Shown piece by piece: positions 48,598 through 61,260 of a stretch of 64,000 bases of DNA. Source of the DNA: Certhia americana (lineage: Eukaryota; Chordata; Aves; Passeriformes; Certhiidae); assembly GCA_018697195.1 (NCBI GenBank), contig CM031872.1:8935995-8999994 (forward strand), read 5' to 3'. The notes below the pieces were generated by a model. It was not told where the DNA came from and did not search any database. It saw only the letters and a list, made by a program, of their open reading frames with translations. A program made the translations under genes and the position numbers. Every line of letters starts with the position of its first letter. Position 1 is the first letter of the stretch.

Positions 48598-49621
48598 AGC
48601 TTTGTCATCTACTGTATTTTCCTTAGATTTCACCCTCAGCAAGGAAGGGGCCAAAGCTGCTTTGAGGGAAGCTCTGGAGCTGTGCTGACAGCAGCAGCTG
48701 AGGATCCTGCTTGATATTTAATCTATGGATTTAGATACTTTCCTGAACCTGAAATATTTTTCCGTGCTGTAGCAGAAGCAGCTTTAGCTCAGGCTAGAAT
48801 TTGCAGTTAAGGCAGTGAAGTGTTTAGAAATGTTGTGTTTTCACAGAGATCAGGAGCTGCAGATCAGCATTACCTCGCAGTTCCCAGCAGGAGAGAGGCA
48901 GTGCTGGGCCTGGGGATGTGATTGCCAGAGAACCACTTCGTTATTTAGCTGTAAGACAGGCTCGTGCCTTAGCCCCTGAAAAACAAACCCCGGTGTTAAT
49001 CAGAGAGGAACAATTCCAGAGCTGAGCACAACAGCAGCAAGCCTGGAAAGGACCTGGAGAAGTGGTGTAATTCACTCTGCTGCTTGCAGGATGTGTTCTA
49101 CCCACATTATCCCTGACATACCTGTCTGAGCTGCTTTTAATTTGCAGTGAGGGACTACTTGAAGAAACTGATTGAGGAGATTTTTTTGTCATCCTCGTAT
49201 TTCACCTTAATCTCCCATGGATCAAATTAGCCTTGTTATTTCTTGTCCTGTCAACCAGGACCAGAGTGAAAAAATGGGGTTTGTTCCCTCTTGCCTTGTT
49301 GAGGGCTGAGGGGAACTCGTTGATCTTTCCTAGGCAGGACAGTCCCTGATGGTTCTGCCTTGACTCTGTCAGTGTTTTCTATACATCTTATTCAAACTTG
49401 CTCCTGTTCCTTGCTTTGCTTAAAATGCAGCACAAACACTGAACATGGCACCTGAGGCAAAGAAATATTCCTCTACCTTGGCCTCGCTGAGCAGGGGATG
49501 AGATATTCATGTTTTATAGGCATCCTCTTTGTAGGTGTTTAGCTCTCTCCTCTCCTAGAGAACCTAGAAAAGGGCCAGGAGGATTTGGGGGATGCTGGAT
49601 CTACTGAGTGATTCTAAAACG

Positions 49622-50235
49622 TTTCTGATTTCCTAGAAAACCCTGAGCTGGAAGGACCAACAGGATCATCCAGCCCAGCCCCTGTCCCTGCACAGCCCCC
49701 CCAACACTCCCAGCCTGTGCATCCCTGGGATGTCCAAAGGCTCCTGGAGCTCTGGCAGCCTCGGGGCCGTGCCCATTCCCTGGGCAGTGCCCAGCACCCT
49801 CTGGGGGAAGAACCTTGCCCTGAGCTGCAGCCTGAGCCTGCCCTGGCCCAGCTCCAGCCGTTCCCTGGGTGCTGTCCCTGTCCCAGAGCAGAGCTCGGAG
49901 CTGCCCCTCGGGAGGAGCTGCAGCCCCCGGGGAGCTCTGCCCTCAGTCTGCTCCAGCTGAACAATCCCAGTGCCCCCAGCTGCTCCTCACGGGCCCCTCC
50001 AGACCCTTCCCCATCCCTGTGCCCCTCCCCTGGACACTCTCTCACCCCTTTAGATCATTTTCTTACTGAGGTACCCAAAACTCCCCCAGCACTTGAGGCT
50101 GTCCCAGCCCAGAGCAGAGGGACAATCCCTCCTGGCCTGACCAGTGATGCTGTCCCTGATGCCCCCAGGACAGGGATGTCCCTCCTGGCTCCAGGGAACT
50201 GACTCAGCTCCCACTTGCCATTGTACAACAAAATC
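49622..50235 (-). mobile_element. CR1 LINE fragment, longest copy in the window
   Basis: Read on the minus strand, this is about 610 bp of CR1. The plus strand passes through 'accctgagctggaaggacca', 'acactcccagcctgtgcatc', 'gggaagaaccttgccctgag', 'cagctccagccgttccctgg', 'gagctgcccctcgggaggag', 'cagacccttccccatccctg', 'cctggacactctctcacccc', and 'aacttgcc'-like ends. It reaches into the part that encodes the C-terminal reverse-transcriptase region in intact elements. A 161-codon plus-strand frame across it is an antisense artefact. Confidence 0.93.
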
Positions 50236-52070
50236 CTGAGGTGACATATGCAAAATAGACATCCAGGGAATCCCCTAAAGTCTGGAAATCAGCAATCTTC
50301 ATTCTTGCACAGAAACCCAGCTCATCACTAACAGCCTTTAACGTGCAGCTGCTACACCACTGCACGTTTTTCCCAAGTTCTGCTGCAGGAAGGCAGATTT
50401 GAAGGTCAAGTGCTGCAGAGGAATTCGTTTCCAGCCAAGCCAAAGTAATTCTGACGCTGTGGCACAAGAGGGTGCAATAGGTTTGTGATAAAACCTAGAC
50501 ACCAGGTGGGTTTGTCCCTTCTGCTGCAATGGTGCCAGTGGTGAAGTTTTTTCCCTGCTAAGACTTGTCTCACAAACTTAACATCCTGTTAATTGGTGCA
50601 AGTTGGAGCTGTGCAAGTTTGCCTCATTATTTTCATGTCCTATTCACTCTGAGTATTCCCATAATTATGGTAATTAAACTCCGTGGGTTTTTAATTATTA
50701 TTTTTAAAAAATAATCAGAACTATAGTTGAATTATGAGAGTGCCAAAACGAGCCTGGCAAATCGTAATTTTAGTTTGCTGTGTTATAAATCAAAAGCAGA
50801 CTTGATTTCCCAGCTTGCTGGATGTTTTGTTAACCAGATCACTGCAGCTCTCCTGAGGCCTCCTGTGCCAAGAGCTGTCCCTGAAGGAACAATCAGGCTT
50901 TATAAATAGCAGCCTTAACAAGAGCATCACTGCCAGATGCTGCTGGATTAGCTCAGTGCACAAAGGAAACTCCCTCATCTGGGGGCAGCTGGGCTGCTAT
51001 CCATTACCTGGGATGTCCCCCTGCTCTGGAGGGTTTGGAGAAGCCGTGTTGGGATGCCTGCAGGTGGGCTCACAAGCTCATTCCCCCGTTTCTGGGCTTG
51101 GCAGGAGCTCAAGAGCTGAGCTTGGTCTGCTGCTGCCACTCGTGTCTTGTAGAGGAGCAGCAGGGACTCTTGGTGAGGAGCTGTGCATCCCTCGACACCA
51201 CAGGGACTGAGCCTGCTCTGACAGAGCCCTCACAGTCCAGCCAAAATTACAAGGGATGCTACAAGCTCCTGCCTTCCCTGAATCAAGTTTCTTTGAATCC
51301 TTTCTTGTGCCTATTGCTCTTTTGGCTGATAACACTGGACTTTCTAAGCAATTAAGGTGTGTGATGGACATCATACCCCAGTTTTTAGGTAAACACTGTT
51401 TTTTAAACCATAGGATATTTCTGGAAGTCTCCAATGCAGCATTATTTAAGAAGCACTGGGTGCCAAAATCTGTATCGAATTGAGTCAGAATCAGAAACAT
51501 TGATTTTTTGGGGGGCATCTTGGTGAGATGATAAGGACCCACTGGTAGTTGAACTCTGGGTTTCAGAAGCTGGCAAGTGTCTGTCTGACTTTAAAAGACT
51601 GAGCAGCTCCTGGCTGGAGAGGGAATTATCCTTAACACTGATATTCACCCATCATCATGGCTGACAGGGCAGAAGTGTGGCCGGCCCAGAAATGTGCTCA
51701 GGCAGGAAAAGAGCACGAGGGAAGCATGATGGAGATCAACTCTGTAGGGTCAGACAAGTCACTTGGGGCCAGGGCCAGTTTTATCTCAGAACTGAAGTGT
51801 GGTTAAATACTCAGGGTGAGTGCTTTACCCAGGATCTGAGTATCTGCAGAGTTTCCTGCATTCACAGATGGCCACCCCTCCCTGAGGGAGCACTTTAGTG
51901 CAGAGGATGGAAAGGAGGAGTAACTTCCTGTGGAAACAAGTGGTTCCATAGAACAAGAGAGTTTTTCCCCAAATTCCTTCTGAATGTACCATAATATACC
52001 AGCTGAATGCCTCTTGCTCTGTCTCACCAAAGACACAGAAACAGAGGGGCTGGGCTGGCAAAATCAATTT
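50236..52070. other. Unique DNA with an A/T-rich motif cluster
   Basis: The part at 50600-50760 is A/T-rich, with several TAATTA-type cores and a near-palindrome around 50694-50714. The rest shows no repeat or exon. A 154-codon minus-strand frame (51078-51542) has no domain. Confidence 0.45.
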
Positions 52071-52151
52071 AATGTATTGACCAGGTGATGCAAGTTTTGA
52101 TCAGCTCATGGTGGTTTTCTGCTTTTTTCAGGCCATCCACCTACTCCTTCT
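52071..52151. repeat. 81-bp duplicated segment, copy 1
   Basis: This 81-bp stretch recurs at 54589-54669 in the same orientation with two substitutions (one in the T-rich part, one near the right end). It contains 'gaccaggtgatgcaagtttt', then 'ttctgcttttttcag', which looks like a splice acceptor, then 'gccatccacctact'. The flanks of the two copies are unrelated. I do not recognise the sequence as part of any repeat family. Confidence 0.93.
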
Positions 52152-54588
52152 CTGGGCATCCCTGTGCATAGGAATGTGTTGGTTCACCCCCATGTGCTGA
52201 AAAATAAGCCTTTTTCTTTCCAAAGAACTGAAGGTTTTGTAGTCATTTTGGTAATTTTTTTCCTGATTTATTCAAATGCATTCCATATTGTGCAAGCTAT
52301 ATAATTTCTATGTTCCTCTGCTAACTTGAGTTTTCAGATTTCTAGGTAGGGGAGAAAGGGAATCATGGGGGAAGTCATCTCTAAAAAGGGAGGATGATGC
52401 TGTTTCACATCTGGAGCTGTGTTTGTGAGTGAAGTCAAACAGTTTGAGGCTACCTGATTCCCAGCATGTGGCTTGTGAGGTTCCAGACATGAGAGGCACA
52501 GTGTATCCCAAGCAACTGCTGGTCCTGAACCACAGGGTGTGTAAACACATCACCTCATGGTTGGAAATATTTGGCTAAGGATATTTGCAACCCTTAAATA
52601 CGTGCAATAAGCACACCTTGTGTTCAGCAGCAGCTTCTGTACATCTCCTGTCTACAGGAGGCTATCAAAAGGATGAGGAAAACAAATCTCGTTTCAGATG
52701 AAAGCCTGAAATGAGATTTATAGATGTGTATACATATTTGGGATGCTCCAAAGAACTTGTGTGTACTGGGGATCATTTCTGGGAAGCTGCTGTCACCAGC
52801 AGTGCTCCATCCTGGCTTACTCATAACCACTGGAGCTGGGCATGTTCTGCTGCGTGGACAAACAAGAGCAGGAATGACCAGCTGGGGCACCACGGGGCTC
52901 ACAGAGCATCCTGAACTAACAAGCAAAACATTCCCTGCCTTATCTTCACCCCTTTGTTCATCATCAATGCCTCTTGAAGAGGCACTGCTTGCTCTGAGAG
53001 CTGGCTCTGTTCTGAAATGGGGGCTTTGAGCGGGGTCCTTGGGATGGGAGCTGCCATCCTGCAGGGCAGAACCAGAGGTGTGACACTTCTGTCATTGTGC
53101 TTAAAGTGTTCACTTCCAGTGAAGCTTTGCACACTGCAGGGCTGGGAGATCAGGTCAGGTGAATTTAAGTCCTCGCTTTCCTGTTTATTTTTTCCTGGTG
53201 TTTTTGCCTGTACAGTTTGCCTGCTGCAGTATCCTACTCAAACATCTGCTGTGAAGTGGTATTTCTGAATGTAGTGCACAGGGGAGAGGAATTCCATGGG
53301 AGGATCCACAGAAACCAGTGCAGGGAGTACCTGGGAGCTGCTGGTGTTCCCTAACAGGAGTTGCACTGAGGAGAGGGAAGAAAATAGACACTGAACTTGT
53401 AGCTGCCACTGGCTGAATTGGGCATTACTAAACCTGTGTGTCAGCACTTCTGCTCTTGAAAAGCTGAGCAGAGCAATTCCTGGCATTAGTAAAGAGCAAA
53501 TGCCAGCCCAGCCCATCTTTCCAAACTCTGAGAGCTTTGTCTGTGTGAGATTTGCAGGGAATGGACACACGTGTGAGCAAGAAATAAGGAGAAATGTGTT
53601 GGCAGCTCTTAACTTCTCACCATTAAGAATTATATATTCAATGAATGGTGTTTAATGCTTTTTCTGCCTTTGCCTCAGTCTTCATGGTGCTGGGCTTGAG
53701 TGATATGAGCTGGAAAGTTGCTTGTTGTGCCCCTTAGTTCTGCAGAATTGTTGTCATGGTCTGGGAGATGTACCTGCATTCAAATTCTCCTTGTGTTCTA
53801 CTTTGTCCTTGCCTCTCTTCCTTCAGGCTTGCAATGCTCTGTCTCTGAGATTTAGGGGTGATCTCAAGCCTGTCTAGTTCAGTCTGAGCTGGCACTTTTG
53901 GGATGGGAAGTGAATATGGGTGACTGCAAGAATGTGCTGGATCTGGGTCCCATCTGTCTTTTGTGGGGTATTCCAGGATGTTTTTGCAGCGTTGTGTCCT
54001 GGGTTGTGGTACAAGATGCCCCTTTGCACCTCCCTCAAACAGCTCAGAGGTGCTGTGACCCAGTTCAGGGAGGGTGCAGCTCTGTTGAGCTTGGCTGGGA
54101 GTGAACATCACACTCCACCAGGGATACAGATGGAAAAGGAGTGCTCAGACTCAGCTGCAGTCCTTCCCTTCCCAATGAAATAAATCTGAGACAAACTGCC
54201 AAGGTCTCAGCAAATCCTGCTGCCTGTGTGGGGACCTCAGCCTGTCCCTGCCAGAGGTCTCTCAGGTATCTCACCAGGCAGCAGATCCATTGCCTGGTTT
54301 GCCTCCTTATAGCATCCCCAGTTCTGGGACACTTGTTCTTCTGCCACCCTCCTCCCCTTTAGTTATGGAATTCATCCCACTGGAAAAAAGGTTGAGCTGA
54401 GCCCAGTTTAGGGCTCTAATCCAGCTGCCCTCTCCAATCTACCTGTGCACCTGCAGCTCTGACTCTGCTCCCCTGCCCTGCACATTCTGTGTCTTAGGAG
54501 CAGAAGGGGGTGGGTGAAAGAGGGAATTTATTTACTAATGCTTTATCAACCTCTGCTTTTAAAGGATAAAATAATGAGGGGCAATAAA
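52152..54588. other. Unique DNA between the two 81-bp copies
   Basis: No repeat, exon or RNA gene was recognised. Short acceptor-like sites (for example 'tttgcctcag' near 53671) have no matching donor and open frame. Confidence 0.45.
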
Positions 54589-54669
54589 AATGTATTGACC
54601 AGGTGATGCAAGTTTTGATCAGCTCATGGTGGTTTTCTGCTTTCTTCAGGCCATCCACCTACTACTTCT
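54589..54669. repeat. 81-bp duplicated segment, copy 2
   Basis: This is the second copy of the segment at 52071-52151, 79 of 81 bases identical, direct orientation, about 2.5 kb away. On the right the frame that begins 'gcc atc cac' stays open for about 39 codons before TAA. Length and lack of a donor make that weak evidence for an exon. Confidence 0.93.
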
Positions 54670-56333
54670 ACTGCCCTTTAACCTAAACTCCACCCTTTCA
54701 AAGCTCCCTAAAATCCCTGAAGTGTTACTGCACGCTGCATTCTTTTGTATACAAAATATTCTTAGCTAAAAATACACTGAGTACTAAAATTATACAGCTC
54801 TTTCCAGAGAATCCTCCTAATTTCTGTAGATTTAGTACATGTCAAGAAGCGATTTAAAGGTCATCTTATTTCCTGATGTTTGTTTAAAAAGAAGTGCTGA
54901 GGGCTAACATTTTGGCAAATGCTTGCTGTGAGTTGTACAATTTGTCCTTGTTTTTTTAGATAATGGTGGGTTTCATCTAGTGGAAGGGAGCAAAATGGAT
55001 CTTGATTTGAAAAATAGGGGGTATTGCAAGTCTTGTGCAGATAAGTAAATATAATTCCTGGAAAGGCAAGATGTGTTTCATCAAAGTGTTGAGCTAGTTG
55101 GAAAGGATTATCTTTACCAATTTTTGTCTTCCTGACTTATTTTTAAGCAAATAGATTTTAAAAATGTCTTTCTAATGGCTTGAATTGCCAGGTGTGGGAG
55201 CAGAGCAGTTGACTCCTGGAGGAAGGAGACGTAGATGGAAGTCAGAGGAGCGCATTCCCAAAGTGTGGAATCCTGCCTTGAACTCCTCTTTGCCCCCTGT
55301 GTTTGGGATGCACAGATATTCCAAGACGTTCCATCCATCTGAGCAGCTGAGGTGAGAAGTGGGGATCTGCCTCTGCTGCTTTGAGTGGCAGGAGGGAGAA
55401 TCAGGGAATTTATGGACTGATCAAATCCTTTGCAAGTGGGGATGGAGATGTAGAAGTGAAGGAGTTTTCTGCAATTCCCTGGGCCAAGCCTGGCAGTGCA
55501 ACAGGACCACGGGCAGCAGGCTGGGACAATGAAAGGGTATTTTTCAGTGAGTTTGGTGTATTTCAGGGGGTATAAAGAAAGCCAAATTCTCCTCTCCTAG
55601 TGGATCTGGAGTATAATTCCACTTGTCTTAATGGAGATGGATTCCAGATTTACAGTGGTGCTGGAGAGGAGGGAAAAGATTATGCACAGAGTGGGTGGGT
55701 CGTGGGAAGCACCCCCCCCTTCTTTTCTTTTCTACCACAGTTTTCAATGAGAAATCATGTAGACAGCAGCTTCCAGCCTGCCAATGCAAATTGAGACAAA
55801 TTAGGGGGTAGATTAACTAATTATTGTAATGTCATGGTAGCAATGCTACGGTTCAGGTTGCAGAAGGCTTTCAATTACCAGCTTTCTTTTTCACAGTTAC
55901 CTTTTAATTGGTAGTGTATTTGTGTATAAATTAAGGCAAGAAAGCCTCTTTCCTTTGGTTTTATAGTTATTAAAGAGATTTCTCTGTGGGTTTGGGGCTG
56001 GAGAGGGAAGAGGGACCCTTTGCAGCGATCAGAACAGACGGCAACGCCCCACCAGGGGCACTTTTGTAAGGCTGGAAATTCCTTTTTAGACCTCACGGTG
56101 GAATAGGAGTTAGATACACATCTGATAAACAGGCTATTTTCAATCTCTGTTTGGGGAGATGAGAAAGTGAAATGTGCAGCTGGCAAGCTCCAGCTCCTCA
56201 TGTTTCACTCCTCAGAAGTAGACAGTCGCCAAACAAAGGGCCTTAGTGCAGTTATTTTAGCAATAACTAATATACATACCTGTATGTGTATGTATGGCTC
56301 CCTCCAGAGCACAGCTGCAGGAAGAAGCTGTGC

Positions 56334-56346
56334 AAAAAAAAAAAAA
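56334..56346. repeat. A run of 13 bases
   Basis: A short pure A run follows 'agctgtgc'. Confidence 0.9.
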
Positions 56347-56538
56347 GAGTTTTGTATCTGCGGTGCTTGGGATTGGACTGAGATTGTCCACATCCCAAAA
56401 AAACTTTGATGTGCGCTTTAGGTGTAAACTGAGTTTCAACTTCTAATGAAAAATCCCTGGTGAATAATTAATCTGTTTTTAAATGCTCTGTTTGAGGGGT
56501 GCTATGGCCTCAAAGATAGATTTATTTGTTTTAATTTC

Positions 56539-56569
<31 letters not shown>

Positions 56570-56705
56570 CTGTAGAAAACCTGTGCTAGGATTTTAATAC
56601 TATTCATATTTTGGTTTGTCTACCTGTGTTCCTTCCTTGACTTATATGAATTAAATTATTAAGGCAAGTAGGATCTTTGGAACCTCATCAGTGGAAACTC
56701 ATATT

Positions 56706-56729
56706 TATATATATATATATATATATATG
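56706..56729. repeat. (TA)n microsatellite
   Basis: About twelve perfect 'ta' units sit in A/T-rich DNA. Confidence 0.92.
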
Positions 56730-59700
56730 TATATTCATATGTGTGGATTGAAATGGTCATCTTGGGACCATCGGATTTTTTCTAGAGAATGGGTTGAATA
56801 ACAGCAGGATGAGGAAAACTTGTGTGAAGAATGAAATTTCCCTTCCAAGTGGGACCTCAGTGTTTTGTTTGAGCTTTCCAAGAGGTTTGTGGGGCTCTGA
56901 ACACCCTGCTTGTCTCTCTGAGGAGAGCTTGGGCTGCCCTGGTGCCACCTCTGGGGAATTCCTTTGGAATGGAGCCCTGAGGGCATCTCCAAGGTCAATC
57001 AGATTATAGGAGGCGAAACTTCCACACTTGTCTAGGATTCCTTCTTGCTCTCAGCCCATCGAATTCCTTCCAAGGTATCAGGACCTGGCCATCCCACCTC
57101 TCTGCTGCATGGGAATTGTCTTGATACAGCTCAGTGGACCAAGAACTGCAGACCCAGGTGACCCTGAGGCTGCTCTGAGTGGACACTTCCTTGTTGTGTT
57201 AAGAGGAACCATTGATTTTTCCTCAAGAAAACAACAAAAAGCCTCTCAGCTCTATCCAGGCTGTGCTTACACTTGAACTGAAAGCACTGAGACCCCATCC
57301 TGCTCCTGGGAGCTTTCCATTTGCTGCAGTAGGAAGGGCTGTTAATTTAAGTATGCAATTGATATATGTCATCCAAATCAAAACATCTTGCACGAATGTG
57401 ATTAAATGAAATTCCTCAAGTATGTTCTTGCCATCTGGAACAACTTTCCCATATTTTGTTGTCTCATTGACTTTTCAAAATTTAACTGAAAATGTATTTT
57501 CACTTTTTTTCTTCCTTTTTTTTTTCCTCCTTTGGTAATGCTTAGTTTTTCCTCCCCACTGCACTTCCATAAAAATCTGCAAATCATTTTGGAATAAGCA
57601 TTACGGGGAGGGAGCCCTTCAAAGTCAGAGCACAATCCTTCTGGGTTTTGGAGCCTTCTACTGCATTGTTATCCCATCATTGCCTCTGGGGGACTGGGCA
57701 TCCTTTAGATTTTAGCCCAGGGGTCCTATCCACTGAATTATCCTCAGAATCCAATAGGAAGGATGTGTGGCTGCTGTGGTGCCCACATCCTGGCAGCTGA
57801 TGCCACTCCAACTTTGGAAGTGCCACATTTGATTCACATTTGTCCAGGTCCATGTGACCTCCAGAGGAGCAAGAGAGGAAGTTCTCATTTGGGATCCCAG
57901 CTGTTCCCTCCTTGTGTTGGACCATCCTGTTGGGAACAGCAGCCTTCCCAAATCTGCTCTCGTGGAAATCAGGGTCAAAGCACCGTGTAGGAATTCAGAG
58001 CATAAAATACAAATGAATTCCCAAATCCATGGTCAGCTTCAGGCTTGGTAAGATTTGCTGCAAACAAAAGCTGCATGTGAGATCAAAGTTCAGCTAAGCA
58101 GAGGTGAAATCCCAAAGCAGGATTTTGGGATTACAAAGTTGCAGATTGCCACACTCCTCACTCTTTTTAACTGATTCATTTAAACAAAGAAATACGTGTT
58201 TGTTTTTCTCCAGAAATATGGAGAAATTGTTGCACACACATTTCTGAGTGTCAGTTGGAAATGTACTTCTTCTCAGCTACCCAGCCTTGGGTTTTCAGAT
58301 TTCCCTGCATTGTTTCCTTCTCACTTTATTTCTTAATGGCATCTGATTATCTGACTGACTTGAGACAATGCACAATTATAGATTTTCGAGTTTGAATGTT
58401 TCTTTGTGTTAAGTTTTGCTTTGGCTTATTTTCAGTAAAAACCAATGCCCTCCCACTTCCCGAGCTTGGTTTGTCTGGGCTGCTGTGTGAGTGCACTCTG
58501 GAAATAACAAATAAGAGACCCAGCAATCAGTCATTTAACAGATTTGGAAATACTGAGGGATTCTGGCCTATAACATAAGCAGCTATTTAAGTTTTTGGGG
58601 TTTTTTTTGTGGCTCACTATTCCTGATGTGAATAATTTATAGAAATAATAATGAGGGAAGACTAAATAAGGAGAAGTACAAGACATGAAAAGGAGGAAGA
58701 CAAAAGTTAGGGTTGGCAGGAAGTGTTTGAGTTTGCGATGTCTATGGGTTTAGGCAACTAAACATTAAAACCACAAAGTGATGAACAACTGGCTTGAGAG
58801 TACTTTGAACCTAATGTAGCCCAATTGTTTGAATTCTGGTCTTGGCCTAAATCTGATCTTACTGAAGACAGTAGCAACATACCCATTGCTTTATGCCTGG
58901 ACACGTAAAACTAGGTCAATGCTGATGGTATAGATTCAGAAAAAAGGGGTTTTTTTTGGTGTAGTAGAGGGAGGAATTCCTTCCATATCTGCATTAATAT
59001 AGTTTTTGGCATTTCACTGCTGCTGGGTGCCGGTGGTGTTGGTGTCCTGGGAGAGATAAGAGGCACAGGGTGGGTGTGCACCTCCTGACCCTGGGGGAGA
59101 TCTTTGGGACGGGGTTTTGCTCTGCCAGTGGAGGGGTGTAAGGTGGAGCACAGAAGACAGACCTGTGCTGAGGCAGTCAGAAGATGAAGGGTGTTCTGGA
59201 GCCATCAGTGCCCTGGATGGGCAGCAGGGATGGGATTTCCACCAGAGCCATGTTTGCCTGCTGAGAAGACATCCTTTGAGCACTCCCCAGCCTCTTGACT
59301 GCAGAAATTGATACAAATAAGGCAAACATTTTTTGCAAGTTTTGGCCCACTCTCCTGCCTCTGGCCCCAGTGGGCGTAGGGTGAGCACTTCTGACATTCC
59401 CACTCTCAACATTCAAGCAACTTCCTTTCTTTTCCCTGGAGGCCTCACCACGGATCTGCTGTGAAGAGAATGATGAGAAAATGCTGCTGCATCCAAGTTC
59501 TTGGTGGTGGTGGCAGTGCAGGAGCTGTGCTGGCTTCCTGACAGGTCCCACCTTGCATCTGTGAACTTCCTAACTGGGAAAGCTGCTTGTGTCCCTTAAA
59601 TAGAGAAGGCCAAGAATGCTTTAATTAAAACTTCATTTCCTGCTTGAAGTCTCCTGGTTTTGGAAAGCATTCAGCCAGTTGGAGTGGTAAGTTTTCCTGA

Positions 59701-61212
59701 AAGCCTCACCAGGAGAGGTTTCCTCAGGCTTGGGGCAACTCTGTGGCAGGTGTTGGCCTGGGAAGGTGAGAGGTGAGAGGCAATTCCTTGTCTGATTAGA
59801 GCAGACTGCAGTCTCTGTTCTCAACCATGGCAATCACTCTTACCTCCCCGTAAATCTCTCGCAGAACAGTTCCCTTGGTCCTGTACCAGTGGTGTGAAGA
59901 TAATTTCAAAGCCTTGGAGGATTTAGAGCAGCAGAGTTGCTGTTCTCCAGCCAGTCCTGCTGCCATGCAAGTGGCTAAATCCTGGGGGACAGTGAATTTT
60001 CATAGCCCCATGTCCCCCTTTTCTGCCCTCCCTTTGAGTGCCTTACTGAAGAGCACCATGGAACAGGAAAACAGTGTGGAGCATAAAATATTTATTTAAA
60101 TGACTTTTAAAAAACCAGATTCCATATTACAGTTCCTATGTTATGATTTAGGTGGCTAATGTTAAACACTCATCTCTAAATCTCTGGCCTCAATGCACAA
60201 GCTTTAGGTTACTTTTGGTTTGCTTTTTAAGCTGCAGGCAGTTGAAGTGGAATTCTGTTTACCTGCCTAGCACCTCTGAGGAAATAGGATGGCAAAAACA
60301 CAGAAAGCAAAAAATGTTCCATCATTTGAAGGGTGACATCACCAGTGAATGGTTTTCCATTTGGGAACTTGCACAAATGCCTGTTAGTGGCTGTTTGGCA
60401 GCCCCTGCCACACAGGCTCTGGATCCACGTGGTCATTGTTCTAGATTTTCTATTCCCTTTTCTAAAGGAATGCTCTTCTATAATCAAGTGGAGCACAGGC
60501 AGTATTTCTAGTTTTAGATATTTTAATTATTTATTTCTCTGAGCCTTATGTACACTTTCACCTTGACCAAACTGACCTCCTTTATCAAAATTCCCTGAAA
60601 AGCTGGGGAAGTTCTAGCCCAGAACTTGATCTCAGCTTTACAGCTTCATCCCTTTGCCAGACAATATTAAGCTTTCTAAGCAGCACAAGTAGCTAGAATT
60701 TCCCTGTCAGTTGCTATTATAAGAACCTGATTTTAGTTGATTATAACTTTGCCAGACTTGTTCTGTGGAACTGACGTTTTCCATACTTGATTCTTTTTAT
60801 TTGGTAAGCTGTAGTTTAATGTGGCTCACTTCTCTCTTTGCAAGGGAGGGAGCTGGAAAATACCCTGTGTTGTTCATGTGGTCGTTTTTGAACTGGCAAT
60901 TTTAGAAGTAGGGATTTTCCTAGGATAAGGAATTAATTTGGATGTCAGCTTTCTCATTTAACGTGGCACTGGTGACTTCAAGAAGCTGTGGCTCAGGAGT
61001 ATTTCTATATTGCTGGTGTTGAGGCTTAGCCAGTTTCTGAGGGGGCCAAATTCTGGTGTGGCTGCTGCTGTTATAAAATATCAAATTTTTATCATGCTTG
61101 ACTAAAGAACTTCATCCTTATTTGAAGTTTTCACTTGAACTCTGGATTTTAAAGGTTTGGGCAGGAATCTTATCTCTTGATTATTGGGTGTAAAATATGA
61201 AAGCTGGAATTT

Positions 61213-61223
61213 ATGTGTGTGCG

Positions 61224-61259
<36 letters not shown>

Positions 61260-61260
61260 G
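61213..61260. repeat. (GT)n microsatellite, interrupted
   Basis: GT units run for about 48 bp with one 'gc' and one 'ttt' interruption, of the usual vertebrate dinucleotide type. Confidence 0.95.

Larger units (their letters stand above)
47561..49621. other. Unique DNA with an enhancer-like block
   Basis: It contains the (AAT)n and T tracts listed separately and the motif-dense block at 48310-48425. No exon was recognised. The T tract at 48580-48597 ends in AG, but no donor or coding frame follows. Confidence 0.45.

Noticed and set aside
48580..48720. T tract plus AG as a splice acceptor
   Set aside because: The T run is a simple repeat, and no donor with an open coding frame follows.
49717..50202. 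161-codon plus-strand frame rich in P, S and L
   Set aside because: It lies wholly inside a minus-strand CR1 element and is antisense to it.
52071..52151. Duplicated 81-mer as a C/D snoRNA
   Set aside because: 'gtgatgc' resembles a C box, but no CTGA D box lies near the right end and no terminal stem was seen.
56047..56060. CTCF-like 'ccaccaggggcac'
   Set aside because: It lacks one G in the core spacing compared with the known motif.
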